Shown piece by piece: positions 1 through 5,395 of a DNA stretch of 5,395 bases (position 1 is its first letter; every line of letters starts with the position of its first letter). The DNA is from Dehalococcoidia bacterium (lineage in GTDB: Bacteria; Chloroflexota; Dehalococcoidia; Lucifugimonadales; Lucifugimonadaceae), in NCBI GenBank assembly GCA_012270805.1, contig JAAXHR010000375.1, positions 1 through 5,395 on the forward strand, read 5' to 3'. The notes beneath the pieces were generated by a model. The model ran no database searches. It worked only from the letters and a program-made list of their open reading frames with translations, and was not told the DNA's origin. Made by a program: the position numbers and the translations under genes.

Positions 1-23
1 GAACGCGGAAAGTGTGTCAATTT

Positions 24-46
24 CACGGGCAGCGCAGCGGCCCGTG
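24..46. repeat. GC-rich inverted repeat downstream of the last gene (7-bp arms, 9-base loop)
   Basis: CACGGGC (24-30) and GCCCGTG (40-46) are perfect inverted repeats around AGCGCAGCG. It begins 27 bases past the stop of the 315-residue gene. On the minus strand the stem is followed by AAATTG with no T-run, so it is not a standard intrinsic terminator. It may be an mRNA 3'-end stabilising hairpin or chance. The rest of 1-72 shows nothing I can assign: minus-strand frames from GTG at 63 and GTG at 26 remain open to the edge but lack a ribosome binding site. Confidence 0.4.
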
Positions 47-72
47 CTATGAGCCGTTGTCACCCAGTGGGC

Positions 73-1020
73 TTACGGGATATTGAATCGCCCGTGCAGT
101 TTGCGTCTATTGCTGGACGGATCAAACTCGCGCTGGATATCGTCGCGGTCGTCTCTCCCCAAGCGAGTCCAGCGCGTATCTTGGTAGCGACCGCCGGTAT
201 CGAAGCCGTTCGGTAGCGAGATGCCAATGAGGTTGCTGATCAAAAACCGGTCATGGAAGTCGTCCCAGACGAAGACCTCGGCTCGGAGCCCAGCGGTGCG
301 TAGCGGGCTAGCGAGTTCATCACGGAAGCGGCGCTCAAAGTAGGATTTGTCATCATCCATCGGGGACTTTCGATCAGGGCCAGATCCCTCGTAATAGACT
401 CGATGGATCTCAATCGTTGGGACCGGCTCCCGTCCCCCTGACAGTGCAAGCAGCGCACCAAATTGACCGTATCCCTTCTTCATCGGATCTAAATGTGGAT
501 CGATGAACATGATCGAATTCGAACAGCGGAGAACTGGGTCGAGGTGCTTCTGGTAGTCGGCGAGGGTGCGCGAGAGCTGCACCGATGAACTTCGCGCAGC
601 CCACCACGGTGCGCTCGACAGCCGGTCAATCCGGGAGACCAGAGGCTCGTTGGCATATACTGCCTTGACCGTCTCGGTCACAATAACACCACCACTGAAC
701 GGACGCGAGGCGTGGGTTTCGAGAGCCTCGGCACACCAACTCTGGTTATCGCGAGGTGAATCGGGCAGTACTGGTCTGTGCTGAATCAGTCGGCCTTGAG
801 TAGCCAACTTCTTAACGAGTTCCATGCCTCGACGATGCCATGCACGGTTGCCCGATCCGAAAAGGCTACGCCACTGACCGTCTCGTAGGTCTCGAACGAG
901 CCCCTCAGTCAACATGGCCTCACGGATGGTTTCTAGGCGAGCCGTACAGACCTCGTCGTTCGAATATGAGGTCACGTCGAAGACATCCGGCGTTATGGCA
1001 TAGTCGGCTAGGAGCGGCAT
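73..1020 (-). CDS. Uncharacterised ATPase-linked protein, C-terminal half resembling a PLD-like/MIT_C-like fold; putative effector
   Basis: I do not recognise a named family for this 315-residue protein. The N-terminal half (about 1-135) looks like a mixed alpha/beta adaptor, with a basic W-rich stretch near 42-63. The C-terminal half (about 150-280) has a hydrophobic strand ending in FIDPHLDP (172-179), an IEIHRVYY strand (203-210) and then VWDDFHDRFLIS (251-262), followed by GISLPNGFDT (266-275). The H-x-R then G-x-S pattern recalls the half-site of phospholipase-D-like proteins (H-x-K...G-S) and especially the MIT_C domain, a PLD-like fold with a degenerate active site. The tail (280-315) is rich in Arg and Asp and could bind nucleic acid. 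No signal peptide or membrane segment is visible, so it is probably cytoplasmic. Its start is fused to the ATPase stop (TGATG), so the two proteins likely act together. It could be a nuclease-like effector or a non-catalytic binding subunit. The gene is certain; the fold is tentative. Confidence 0.6.
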   Translation of the reverse strand: MPLLADYAITPDVFDVTSYSNDEVCTARLETIREAMLTEGLVRDLRDGQWRSLFGSGNRAWHRRGMELVKKLATQGRLIQHRPVLPDSPRDNQSWCAEALETHASRPFSGGVIVTETVKAVYANEPLVSRIDRLSSAPWWAARSSSVQLSRTLADYQKHLDPVLRCSNSIMFIDPHLDPMKKGYGQFGALLALSGGREPVPTIEIHRVYYEGSGPDRKSPMDDDKSYFERRFRDELASPLRTAGLRAEVFVWDDFHDRFLISNLIGISLPNGFDTGGRYQDTRWTRLGRDDRDDIQREFDPSSNRRKLHGRFNIP

Positions 1021-1022
1021 CA
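1018..1022 (-). promoter_or_regulatory. TGATG stop-start overlap coupling the ATPase and effector genes
   Basis: The ATPase TGA (1022-1020) shares its A with the ATG (1020-1018) of the next gene. The bases just upstream on the minus strand (GCGAGATTTTCTG) hold no strong Shine-Dalgarno. Translation of the second gene therefore probably depends on termination-reinitiation after the ATPase, which would fix the ratio of the two products. Confidence 0.7.
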
Positions 1023-2720
1023 GAAAATCTCGCGCAATCCTTCCTCAAAGAAGCCGCCGGGCCATGCCTTGACCAATTCACCGCGCTCATTGAGCGGCAT
1101 CTCGCGGACGATGCTCTGCGGGCCATCGGGCTCGACGAAGAGCACCATCACGTCTTCGGGGCACACCTCTGGCATTCCATCCGGCAGTTCGCCGATGTTA
1201 GTCTCCCTCATACGTCGCATTATGCGTAGCAAAAGATGCTCGCTGTGGGTCTCTATGAGGAAGGTATTGCCGTCGCCACCGAGGGCCGATTCGAGAAACA
1301 CATCGCCTAGCTCGGCCTGAAGTGCCGGATGGAGGTGAATTTCGGGCTGCTCAATCGCCAGTAATTCGTTCTCCGACGCATAGGCCGACACCAGCACCGG
1401 AAGCACCTGACTGACGCCGATGCCGACGTCGCGATGGCTTACGGGGGTGTTCGTGCGCTTGTCGATGAGGACGAGGTCTTGAAGCTCTCCGGCCTGTTTC
1501 TTAACCATCTCCTCAGCCCATACTTCGGCAAGCATCTCGTCGTCGATATCCGTTACCGCTGCCACGAGTTCCGCGATCTCGGGGATGATGTCGTCTGGAT
1601 TCTCAATGTCGAGATCGTCGATTCGCTCGGCGACTTGATTCGCTCGCGACGGCAAATCCCTTATTATGTCCACATCCCTTCCTGCAAGAAGGAATGCAAC
1701 TCTATCGTGAATCGCCTTGTGGAGCTTGGCCGGCAATTCCCTAGACACCACTGCTGCGGGCAGCAGATCGCGCACTTCGAGTTCGTAAGGCGTTTTCAGA
1801 CGATTCGCGTCCCCAAGCCATGCGTTCACGCGCTGTCGGACATCCGCATTGGTGCGCACCATGTCCCAAGCATAGCCACCGCCAGCAAGCCTGTTGGGGT
1901 CGTGATGCTGCGAAAAGGCCAAGTGCCGGGGAGGGTAGGACCGCAGCGGACCGAGGTAGCGAAGTCTCCGTATCTCCTCCTCCAGCGCCTTGCCGAGACC
2001 TCCCATCAGCTCGCGCAACGCCCTACGCAAGGCTGCCTCTAAATTTTTCCCGTCTCCCTCGTCCACCTCGCTACTTTCGGGCATCTTTTCGACTCGGGGG
2101 AAGAGGCCACGGCTCCTAGCGGTGATACTGGGAACCAATTCATCAAGAATTTCGCCGGAAGCGGCGGAGATCTTCTCGCGGATGTCAGGACCGGTCATCG
2201 CCAGCCTCAATAGCTCGCGAAATATTGGCTGGCTGTGATCAAGTCGATCCAAGCGCAGGAGTCCACCTGCCCGCCCGCTCATAGAAAGCAGCGGCTTGCT
2301 GTCCAATTCCATCTCAAAGCGCTCCACCTGTATCGCATCCTCGCGGTCGACCTCGCTCGTGCCCACCTCCCCAATCGCCAGTTTCACTACGATCTCCTGA
2401 ACTGATCGCAGAAGCTCCGCCAAGTGGCCGGAGAGATGCCTCGGATTAGTCTCAAAGCTCAACTCGACTTGGCGACCCCGTTCGCGCCGATGCACATATT
2501 GGCGGAACCCTCCCAGATCGATGGATTCTCCGCCGATCTGGGTCCGCTGTACGTTGAGATTTCCAGTCTCGATGGCGTGGTGCGCGAGTGCCAAGGCATG
2601 TATCACACTCGATTTGCCAGCACTATTCGCTCCGTATATCAGCGTGATTGGCTTCAGCGGTACTCGTTGGGTGGCAGCGAATGCCTTGAAGTTGGCAATG
2701 CGGAGAGCGGTAAGCGTCAT
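1020..2720 (-). CDS. AAA/ABC-type ATPase with DUF3696-like C-terminus (AAA_21/AAA_15 class), putative defence sensor
   Basis: This 566-residue protein belongs to the SMC/RecF-like ATPase group that includes the ATPases of several anti-phage systems. It opens with the typical LTALRIANFKAF strand, then Walker A GANSAGKSS (30-38). A long middle region (about 60-425), rich in charged helices, separates the two halves of the nucleotide-binding domain. The ABC-signature-like DVGIGVSQVLP (431-441), Walker B LLAIEQPE (453-460) and the switch histidine in ETHSEH (490-495) follow. The WPGGFFEE...F ending (553-566) is characteristic of DUF3696 proteins. All ATPase motifs look intact. No TOPRIM nuclease domain follows, so it differs from OLD/GajA and probably needs a partner for catalysis. 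The ATG at 2720 was chosen because it begins the conserved strand and has AGGAG upstream. An in-frame Met at 2831 would add 37 hydrophobic residues read from the hsdS 3' end. It lies 37 bp after hsdS and its stop overlaps the next start. The ATPase class is certain; the defence role is inferred. Confidence 0.88.
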   Translation of the reverse strand: MTLTALRIANFKAFAATQRVPLKPITLIYGANSAGKSSVIHALALAHHAIETGNLNVQRTQIGGESIDLGGFRQYVHRRERGRQVELSFETNPRHLSGHLAELLRSVQEIVVKLAIGEVGTSEVDREDAIQVERFEMELDSKPLLSMSGRAGGLLRLDRLDHSQPIFRELLRLAMTGPDIREKISAASGEILDELVPSITARSRGLFPRVEKMPESSEVDEGDGKNLEAALRRALRELMGGLGKALEEEIRRLRYLGPLRSYPPRHLAFSQHHDPNRLAGGGYAWDMVRTNADVRQRVNAWLGDANRLKTPYELEVRDLLPAAVVSRELPAKLHKAIHDRVAFLLAGRDVDIIRDLPSRANQVAERIDDLDIENPDDIIPEIAELVAAVTDIDDEMLAEVWAEEMVKKQAGELQDLVLIDKRTNTPVSHRDVGIGVSQVLPVLVSAYASENELLAIEQPEIHLHPALQAELGDVFLESALGGDGNTFLIETHSEHLLLRIMRRMRETNIGELPDGMPEVCPEDVMVLFVEPDGPQSIVREMPLNERGELVKAWPGGFFEEGLREIF

Positions 2721-2731
2721 TGCAGCAAGTA

Positions 2732-2736
2732 CTCCT
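2732..2736 (-). promoter_or_regulatory. Shine-Dalgarno-like AGGAG before the ATPase gene
   Basis: AGGAG lies 11 bases before the ATG at 2720 on the minus strand. The spacing is slightly long but it is the only good site in the 37-bp junction. It supports starting the ATPase at 2720 and not at the in-frame Met at 2831, which lies inside hsdS. Confidence 0.5.
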
Positions 2737-2757
2737 GCCGGGGCATCAAGCAGTGCC

Positions 2758-3969
2758 CTAGCTGATATTATGCGCCTCGCGCCAAGAGGCGGTGATATTA
2801 CCAGAAAAAGCACGATGAATGAGAGCATCAAAGAGTATCTCCAGCTTCACCCGTTCGCTCTCAGATCGGGATAGAAGTGTACGAATCTTACTGGCTGCGA
2901 TGACAAACCGTTCTTGGTCTGCTAGTGGAGGAAGGAGTATAGTTAAACCCCTCACATCTTGCTGGTTGATGCTCGCCTGATTGATGGCACGTTTGGCTTT
3001 GCTAAGTATCTCTGCTTTCGTAAATGATGTTTGGAGATGGGCTACTACGAATCCGGGAAGTACCTGCGATGTGTCCACTGTAAACCGCATCATGTTCGAC
3101 TCAAAAACTACCGGTTCTGAGAGGGCTGGAACAATTGCTGACTTCCCTAAGTATTCTTCGCTATTGACGCGATTGACGACGATATCCGACTCTTCCAGTC
3201 CGTACTTTGCGATTTCCTCTGGTGAAATCTTGAGCCGCTTGAGGTTATCAAGGTTCGATACCTCTCCACTATAAAAACCGTCGATCCGTAAAATTTTCGT
3301 ACCCTTGCCGTAACTTGACGCCGGTTTGTAGAGTCCGTTCTGAGGTCCTTCGGAAATGACCTCGCCAAGTTCTATGATTGGTAGCTTTCGCGGATTCGTC
3401 CTAGGATCGCCAAACATCTTGATGAAGAGCGCTGGCAAGATACGCTCGGCTTTGGTGTCGGCTTTGGCGCGATGGCGACGGAGGTGGTCGGCTTGGTCGA
3501 GGATCTCGACGATGCGTCGTTGCTCGGAGAGCGGCGGGAGGGGGATTTCGAGTTTTTCAACGTCTTTACGCAAGACACCTTTGATTATAGCACCCTGTTG
3601 AATGTCTAAGAGATTCTTCGTTTTCTGCCGAATCGCAGCGGCTACGAAATCGGCATTCGTTCCCTCTTTCAATATAATACCCGTCAAATCTTGGCTTATG
3701 GCGATGTCTGCGCCTGCTATGGCAACTTTGCCAACACCTGTGCGCGTTACGAGTAGAATGGCTCCTTTGGGCACTACATGAGTCGCGCTGTTGTCGATAG
3801 CCTCTCGCGTAATCCACTTACGTCCCGCCACGACAACATTGTCAGTGACGTCGGCTCCTGTAATCCAGGGAATATCACCTGTCCAGTAGTGTTCGACTCT
3901 GGTGCTAGGAGTCCCGCCGCTGATGAACTCTTGGGCAACATCGCCAAGCCGAACGCGAGGCCACTCCAT
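2758..3969 (-). CDS. hsdS: Type I restriction-modification system specificity subunit (HsdS), complete
   Basis: This 403-residue protein is the DNA-recognition subunit that directs HsdM (and HsdR when present) to a split target. It has the classic two-fold architecture. The first target recognition domain covers about 1-145, with GGTPST at 18-23 and the IPWITGADV stretch at 33-41. The central conserved region PLPPLSEQRRI (143-153) is followed by a helical spacer to about 185. After a KMFGDP linker (184-189), the second recognition domain spans about 197-345. The distal repeat LLPPLADQERF (345-355) and a second helical spacer end in AFSGN (387-391). The two PPL..Q.R repeats are the internal duplication expected of HsdS, and the length is normal. 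The gene follows hsdM by 49 bp. Its base composition is more A+T-rich than hsdM's, as is common for exchangeable recognition domains. The target sequence cannot be read from this. Confidence 0.95.
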   Translation of the reverse strand: MEWPRVRLGDVAQEFISGGTPSTRVEHYWTGDIPWITGADVTDNVVVAGRKWITREAIDNSATHVVPKGAILLVTRTGVGKVAIAGADIAISQDLTGIILKEGTNADFVAAAIRQKTKNLLDIQQGAIIKGVLRKDVEKLEIPLPPLSEQRRIVEILDQADHLRRHRAKADTKAERILPALFIKMFGDPRTNPRKLPIIELGEVISEGPQNGLYKPASSYGKGTKILRIDGFYSGEVSNLDNLKRLKISPEEIAKYGLEESDIVVNRVNSEEYLGKSAIVPALSEPVVFESNMMRFTVDTSQVLPGFVVAHLQTSFTKAEILSKAKRAINQASINQQDVRGLTILLPPLADQERFVIAASKIRTLLSRSESERVKLEILFDALIHRAFSGNITASWREAHNIS

Positions 3970-4022
3970 CACGCCCCCTCCACCGCCAACTGGTCAAGTA
4001 GTGTGTCGGAGACTTGGTTCAC
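3969..4022 (-). other. 17-codon open frame bridging hsdM and hsdS (possible translational-coupling leader)
   Basis: A frame begins with GTG (4022-4020), overlapping the hsdM stop as GTGA, and runs 17 codons (VNQVSDTLLDQLAVEGA). It ends at a TGA (3971-3969) whose last A is the first base of the hsdS ATG (TGATG). Ribosomes leaving hsdM could therefore stay on the message up to the hsdS start. Its final codons contain the hsdS Shine-Dalgarno. No ribosome binding site of its own is evident, and nothing shows that a peptide is made. It could equally be chance in a 49-bp gap, or a relic of a longer hsdM C-terminus in another frame. Confidence 0.3.
3977..3981 (-). promoter_or_regulatory. Shine-Dalgarno site of hsdS (GGAGG), decides the start
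   Basis: On the minus strand the run GGAGGGGGC precedes GTGATG. From GGAGG to the ATG at 3969 there are 7 bases, the usual spacing, but only 4 to the GTG at 3972. The ATG at 3969 is therefore preferred; the alternative adds one residue. Confidence 0.7.
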
Positions 4023-5395
4023 TGCTCCACCTCGCTCAGCAGCTTCTCCAGTCCCACCGTGATCTCGCGCTCAATCACCAAGACCTCGCGGATTAGCTCC
4101 GCTGGGTCTTCGTCGGGAATCGGCTCTGCCACGTGAGGCTTGTAGCGCGACGCAGCGAGATTGTAGTCGTTTTCTGCGATGGTCTCAAAGGCCGCCCACC
4201 AGCAGTGAGGTTCGTCGCTGCCCGGTTCAAGCACGGCCCCAGCCTCAGCGCCTAGAGGCTTCTCAAAGCGCGAGGCTTTGTAGTCAGCCCAAGCTACAAG
4301 CAGGCCGGGAATGTCGTTATCCTCCGGCGTCTCCGGGCGACCACCCCCTTGTATCTTCTCTGGATCATAGCCGTCGTTGCGAATCTCGTAGAACCACACC
4401 TGTTGCGTCGCGGCCTCGCCCTCTCCCGGTTCCGTTGCAGGACGACGAAATACGAGGACGGAGGTCTTGACGCCAGCATAAGGTTTGAACACGCCCGCCG
4501 GTAGCGATACCACGGCCTGAAGCTCATACTGTCGGAGCAATTTTTCACGCAGGTCTTTGTGCGCCCCCGTCGAGCCGAAGAGCGCACCCTCGGGCACGAC
4601 CACGGCGCAGCGCCCGCCCGATGCTAGCGAGCGCAGCATGAGGGCGAGGAACAAGAGTTCGCTCTTCTTGGACTTCGAGGGCAGGTCCTGGCGGATGGAC
4701 TCCCTAGGAATCTGGCCAGCGAAGGGTGGGTTGGATAGAATCACCCGATAGCGTCGGTTCAGGTCGTCTTCAGTCAGGCCGCTCATCTCGGAGAGGACGT
4801 TGCCGAGTTTGAGGCGAGCGCGGCGGATGCCGTGGAGGACGAGGTTCATCATGGAAATCCGCATCATCTGGCGCGACACATCGGTGCCGTAGATCGAGGC
4901 TTCGAGCAGGTTCCAGTCGGGAATCTTCTCGCCGGGCCCCTTCTTGTACGTCTGGAGCTTCGGGATTTCCTCCTTGGCCTTATCGAGTGTCTGCCCGCGC
5001 TTTTCGAGCCAGACCTCGCCGTAGATCGGCACCTCCTCGGGCTCCTCGCTATAGCGGGCGAGGATGTGATCTACCACGTCGATGAGAAACCCCGCCGTCC
5101 CACAAGCAGGGTCGTACACAGTGTCGCCGAGATCGGGATCGACCATCTCGACCATAAAGGCGCGGATCTGGCGCGGTGTCCGAAACTGGCCGTTCAACGC
5201 CGACTGACCGAGGTGAGTGAGCAGATATTCAAAGATGTCGCCCTTGATGTCGGGACCAAGTTGGCGAAAGTCGATTGAGTCGAGTTCGTCAACCACCTGC
5301 TTCAGCACGTTTGGATCGACGATCTCAAGCACGGCATCGCGAAAGTAATCGGCCACCTGCGGCTCGTCCTTGACCAGCGACGCCATGTACGGGAA
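4019..5395 (-). CDS. hsdM: Type I restriction-modification system DNA methyltransferase subunit (HsdM), 5'-truncated by the window edge
   Basis: This is the modification subunit of a type I system, a gamma-class adenine-N6 methyltransferase that works with HsdS to methylate both strands of a bipartite target. The 458 visible codons show, numbered from the internal Met at 5386, the end of the HsdM N-terminal helical domain (about 1-55), the GQFRTPRQ segment that opens the catalytic domain (67-74), S-adenosylmethionine motif I DPACGTAGF (92-100), an acidic/basic insertion (about 112-158), YGTD (166-169) and catalytic motif IV NPPF (219-222). The C-terminus keeps the usual NDYNL...RYKP stretch and a final helix. 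The frame stays open through TTC CCG TAC to the edge, so the Met at 5386 is probably internal. By comparison with the family I infer that roughly 100-150 residues lie outside. No frameshift or lost motif is seen. The identification is firm; the start is unseen. Confidence 0.96.
   Translation of the reverse strand, partial: FPYMASLVKDEPQVADYFRDAVLEIVDPNVLKQVVDELDSIDFRQLGPDIKGDIFEYLLTHLGQSALNGQFRTPRQIRAFMVEMVDPDLGDTVYDPACGTAGFLIDVVDHILARYSEEPEEVPIYGEVWLEKRGQTLDKAKEEIPKLQTYKKGPGEKIPDWNLLEASIYGTDVSRQMMRISMMNLVLHGIRRARLKLGNVLSEMSGLTEDDLNRRYRVILSNPPFAGQIPRESIRQDLPSKSKKSELLFLALMLRSLASGGRCAVVVPEGALFGSTGAHKDLREKLLRQYELQAVVSLPAGVFKPYAGVKTSVLVFRRPATEPGEGEAATQQVWFYEIRNDGYDPEKIQGGGRPETPEDNDIPGLLVAWADYKASRFEKPLGAEAGAVLEPGSDEPHCWWAAFETIAENDYNLAASRYKPHVAEPIPDEDPAELIREVLVIEREITVGLEKLLSEVEQ

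Noticed and set aside
15..20. Perfect TTGACA (-35-like) hexamer on the minus strand, pointing out of the window.
   Set aside because: The matching -10 position would fall outside the left edge, so a promoter cannot be supported; a lone hexamer is weak evidence.
1620..1646. Direct repeat GATTCGCTCG, two copies 17 bases apart.
   Set aside because: It is short, within coding sequence, and consistent with codon use in an Arg/Glu/Asp-rich helix; there is no sign of a repeat array.
1434..2042. Plus-strand open frame of 202 codons opposite the ATPase gene.
   Set aside because: It lies wholly antisense to a gene with intact conserved motifs, has no recognisable domain, and is the kind of shadow frame expected in G+C-rich coding DNA.
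2512..2542. Nine-base perfect inverted repeat CCCAGATCG / CGATCTGGG with a 13-base spacer.
   Set aside because: It lies inside the ATPase coding sequence. Allowing about 20 loop lengths, roughly 0.4 such repeats are expected by chance in a window this size.
2717..2746. Nine-codon ATG frame (MPRQEYLLQ) ending in an ATGA overlap with the ATPase start.
   Set aside because: It has no ribosome binding site and is short enough to arise by chance. The AGGAG inside it is better explained as the ATPase ribosome binding site.
2741..2758. Five-base inverted repeat GGGCA / TGCCC between hsdS and the ATPase, considered as a terminator.
   Set aside because: The stem is too short and no T-run follows on the minus strand, so there is no support for termination inside the operon.
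2721..2831. N-terminal extension of the ATPase by 37 residues, beginning with a hydrophobic, membrane-like stretch (MMLSFIVLFLV).
   Set aside because: Most of it (2758-2831) overlaps the end of hsdS in another frame. The family fold begins at the LTALRIANFKAF strand, and an AGGAG precedes the ATG at 2720.
4832..5278. Plus-strand open frame of 148 codons opposite hsdM.
   Set aside because: It is antisense to conserved HsdM motifs, including motif I, and shows no protein family features of its own.

Overview
The window is a compact, single-direction (minus-strand) bacterial operon fragment. Read 5'->3' along the minus strand, right to left in window coordinates, it holds the 3' part of a type I restriction-modification methyltransferase gene (hsdM, cut by the right edge), a complete specificity gene (hsdS), an AAA/ABC-type ATPase gene with a DUF3696-like C-terminus, and a 315-residue protein whose C-terminal half looks like a degenerate phospholipase-D-like/MIT_C-like fold. 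No restriction subunit (hsdR) is visible. I saw no tRNA, rRNA, CRISPR array, insertion sequence or convincing integration site.

Organism: gene density, tight overlaps and Shine-Dalgarno sites show a bacterium. Base composition is moderately G+C-rich, with a drop inside hsdS. Nothing fixes the phylum. Type I loci move readily between lineages, so I would not go beyond 'bacterium, probably moderately high G+C genome'.

Layout: 4019-5395 hsdM (partial, N-terminus missing); 3970-4018 a 49-bp junction carrying a strong ribosome binding site and a 17-codon open frame that touches both neighbours; 2758-3969 hsdS with two target recognition domains; 2721-2757 a 37-bp junction with an AGGAG; 1020-2720 the ATPase; 73-1020 the putative effector, whose ATG shares one base with the ATPase stop codon (TGATG); 1-72 a non-coding tail with one GC-rich inverted repeat and no assignable gene.

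How it may work: HsdM and HsdS form the methyltransferase that marks host DNA at a bipartite target. The ATPase and the 315-residue protein form a second, translationally coupled two-gene unit in the place where restriction-linked accessory genes such as prrC are found in other type I operons (hsdM-hsdS-prrC-hsdR in EcoprrI). I infer, without proof, that this pair is an ATPase-sensor plus nuclease-like effector defence module that backs up or guards the restriction system. This pair is the most interesting content of the window.
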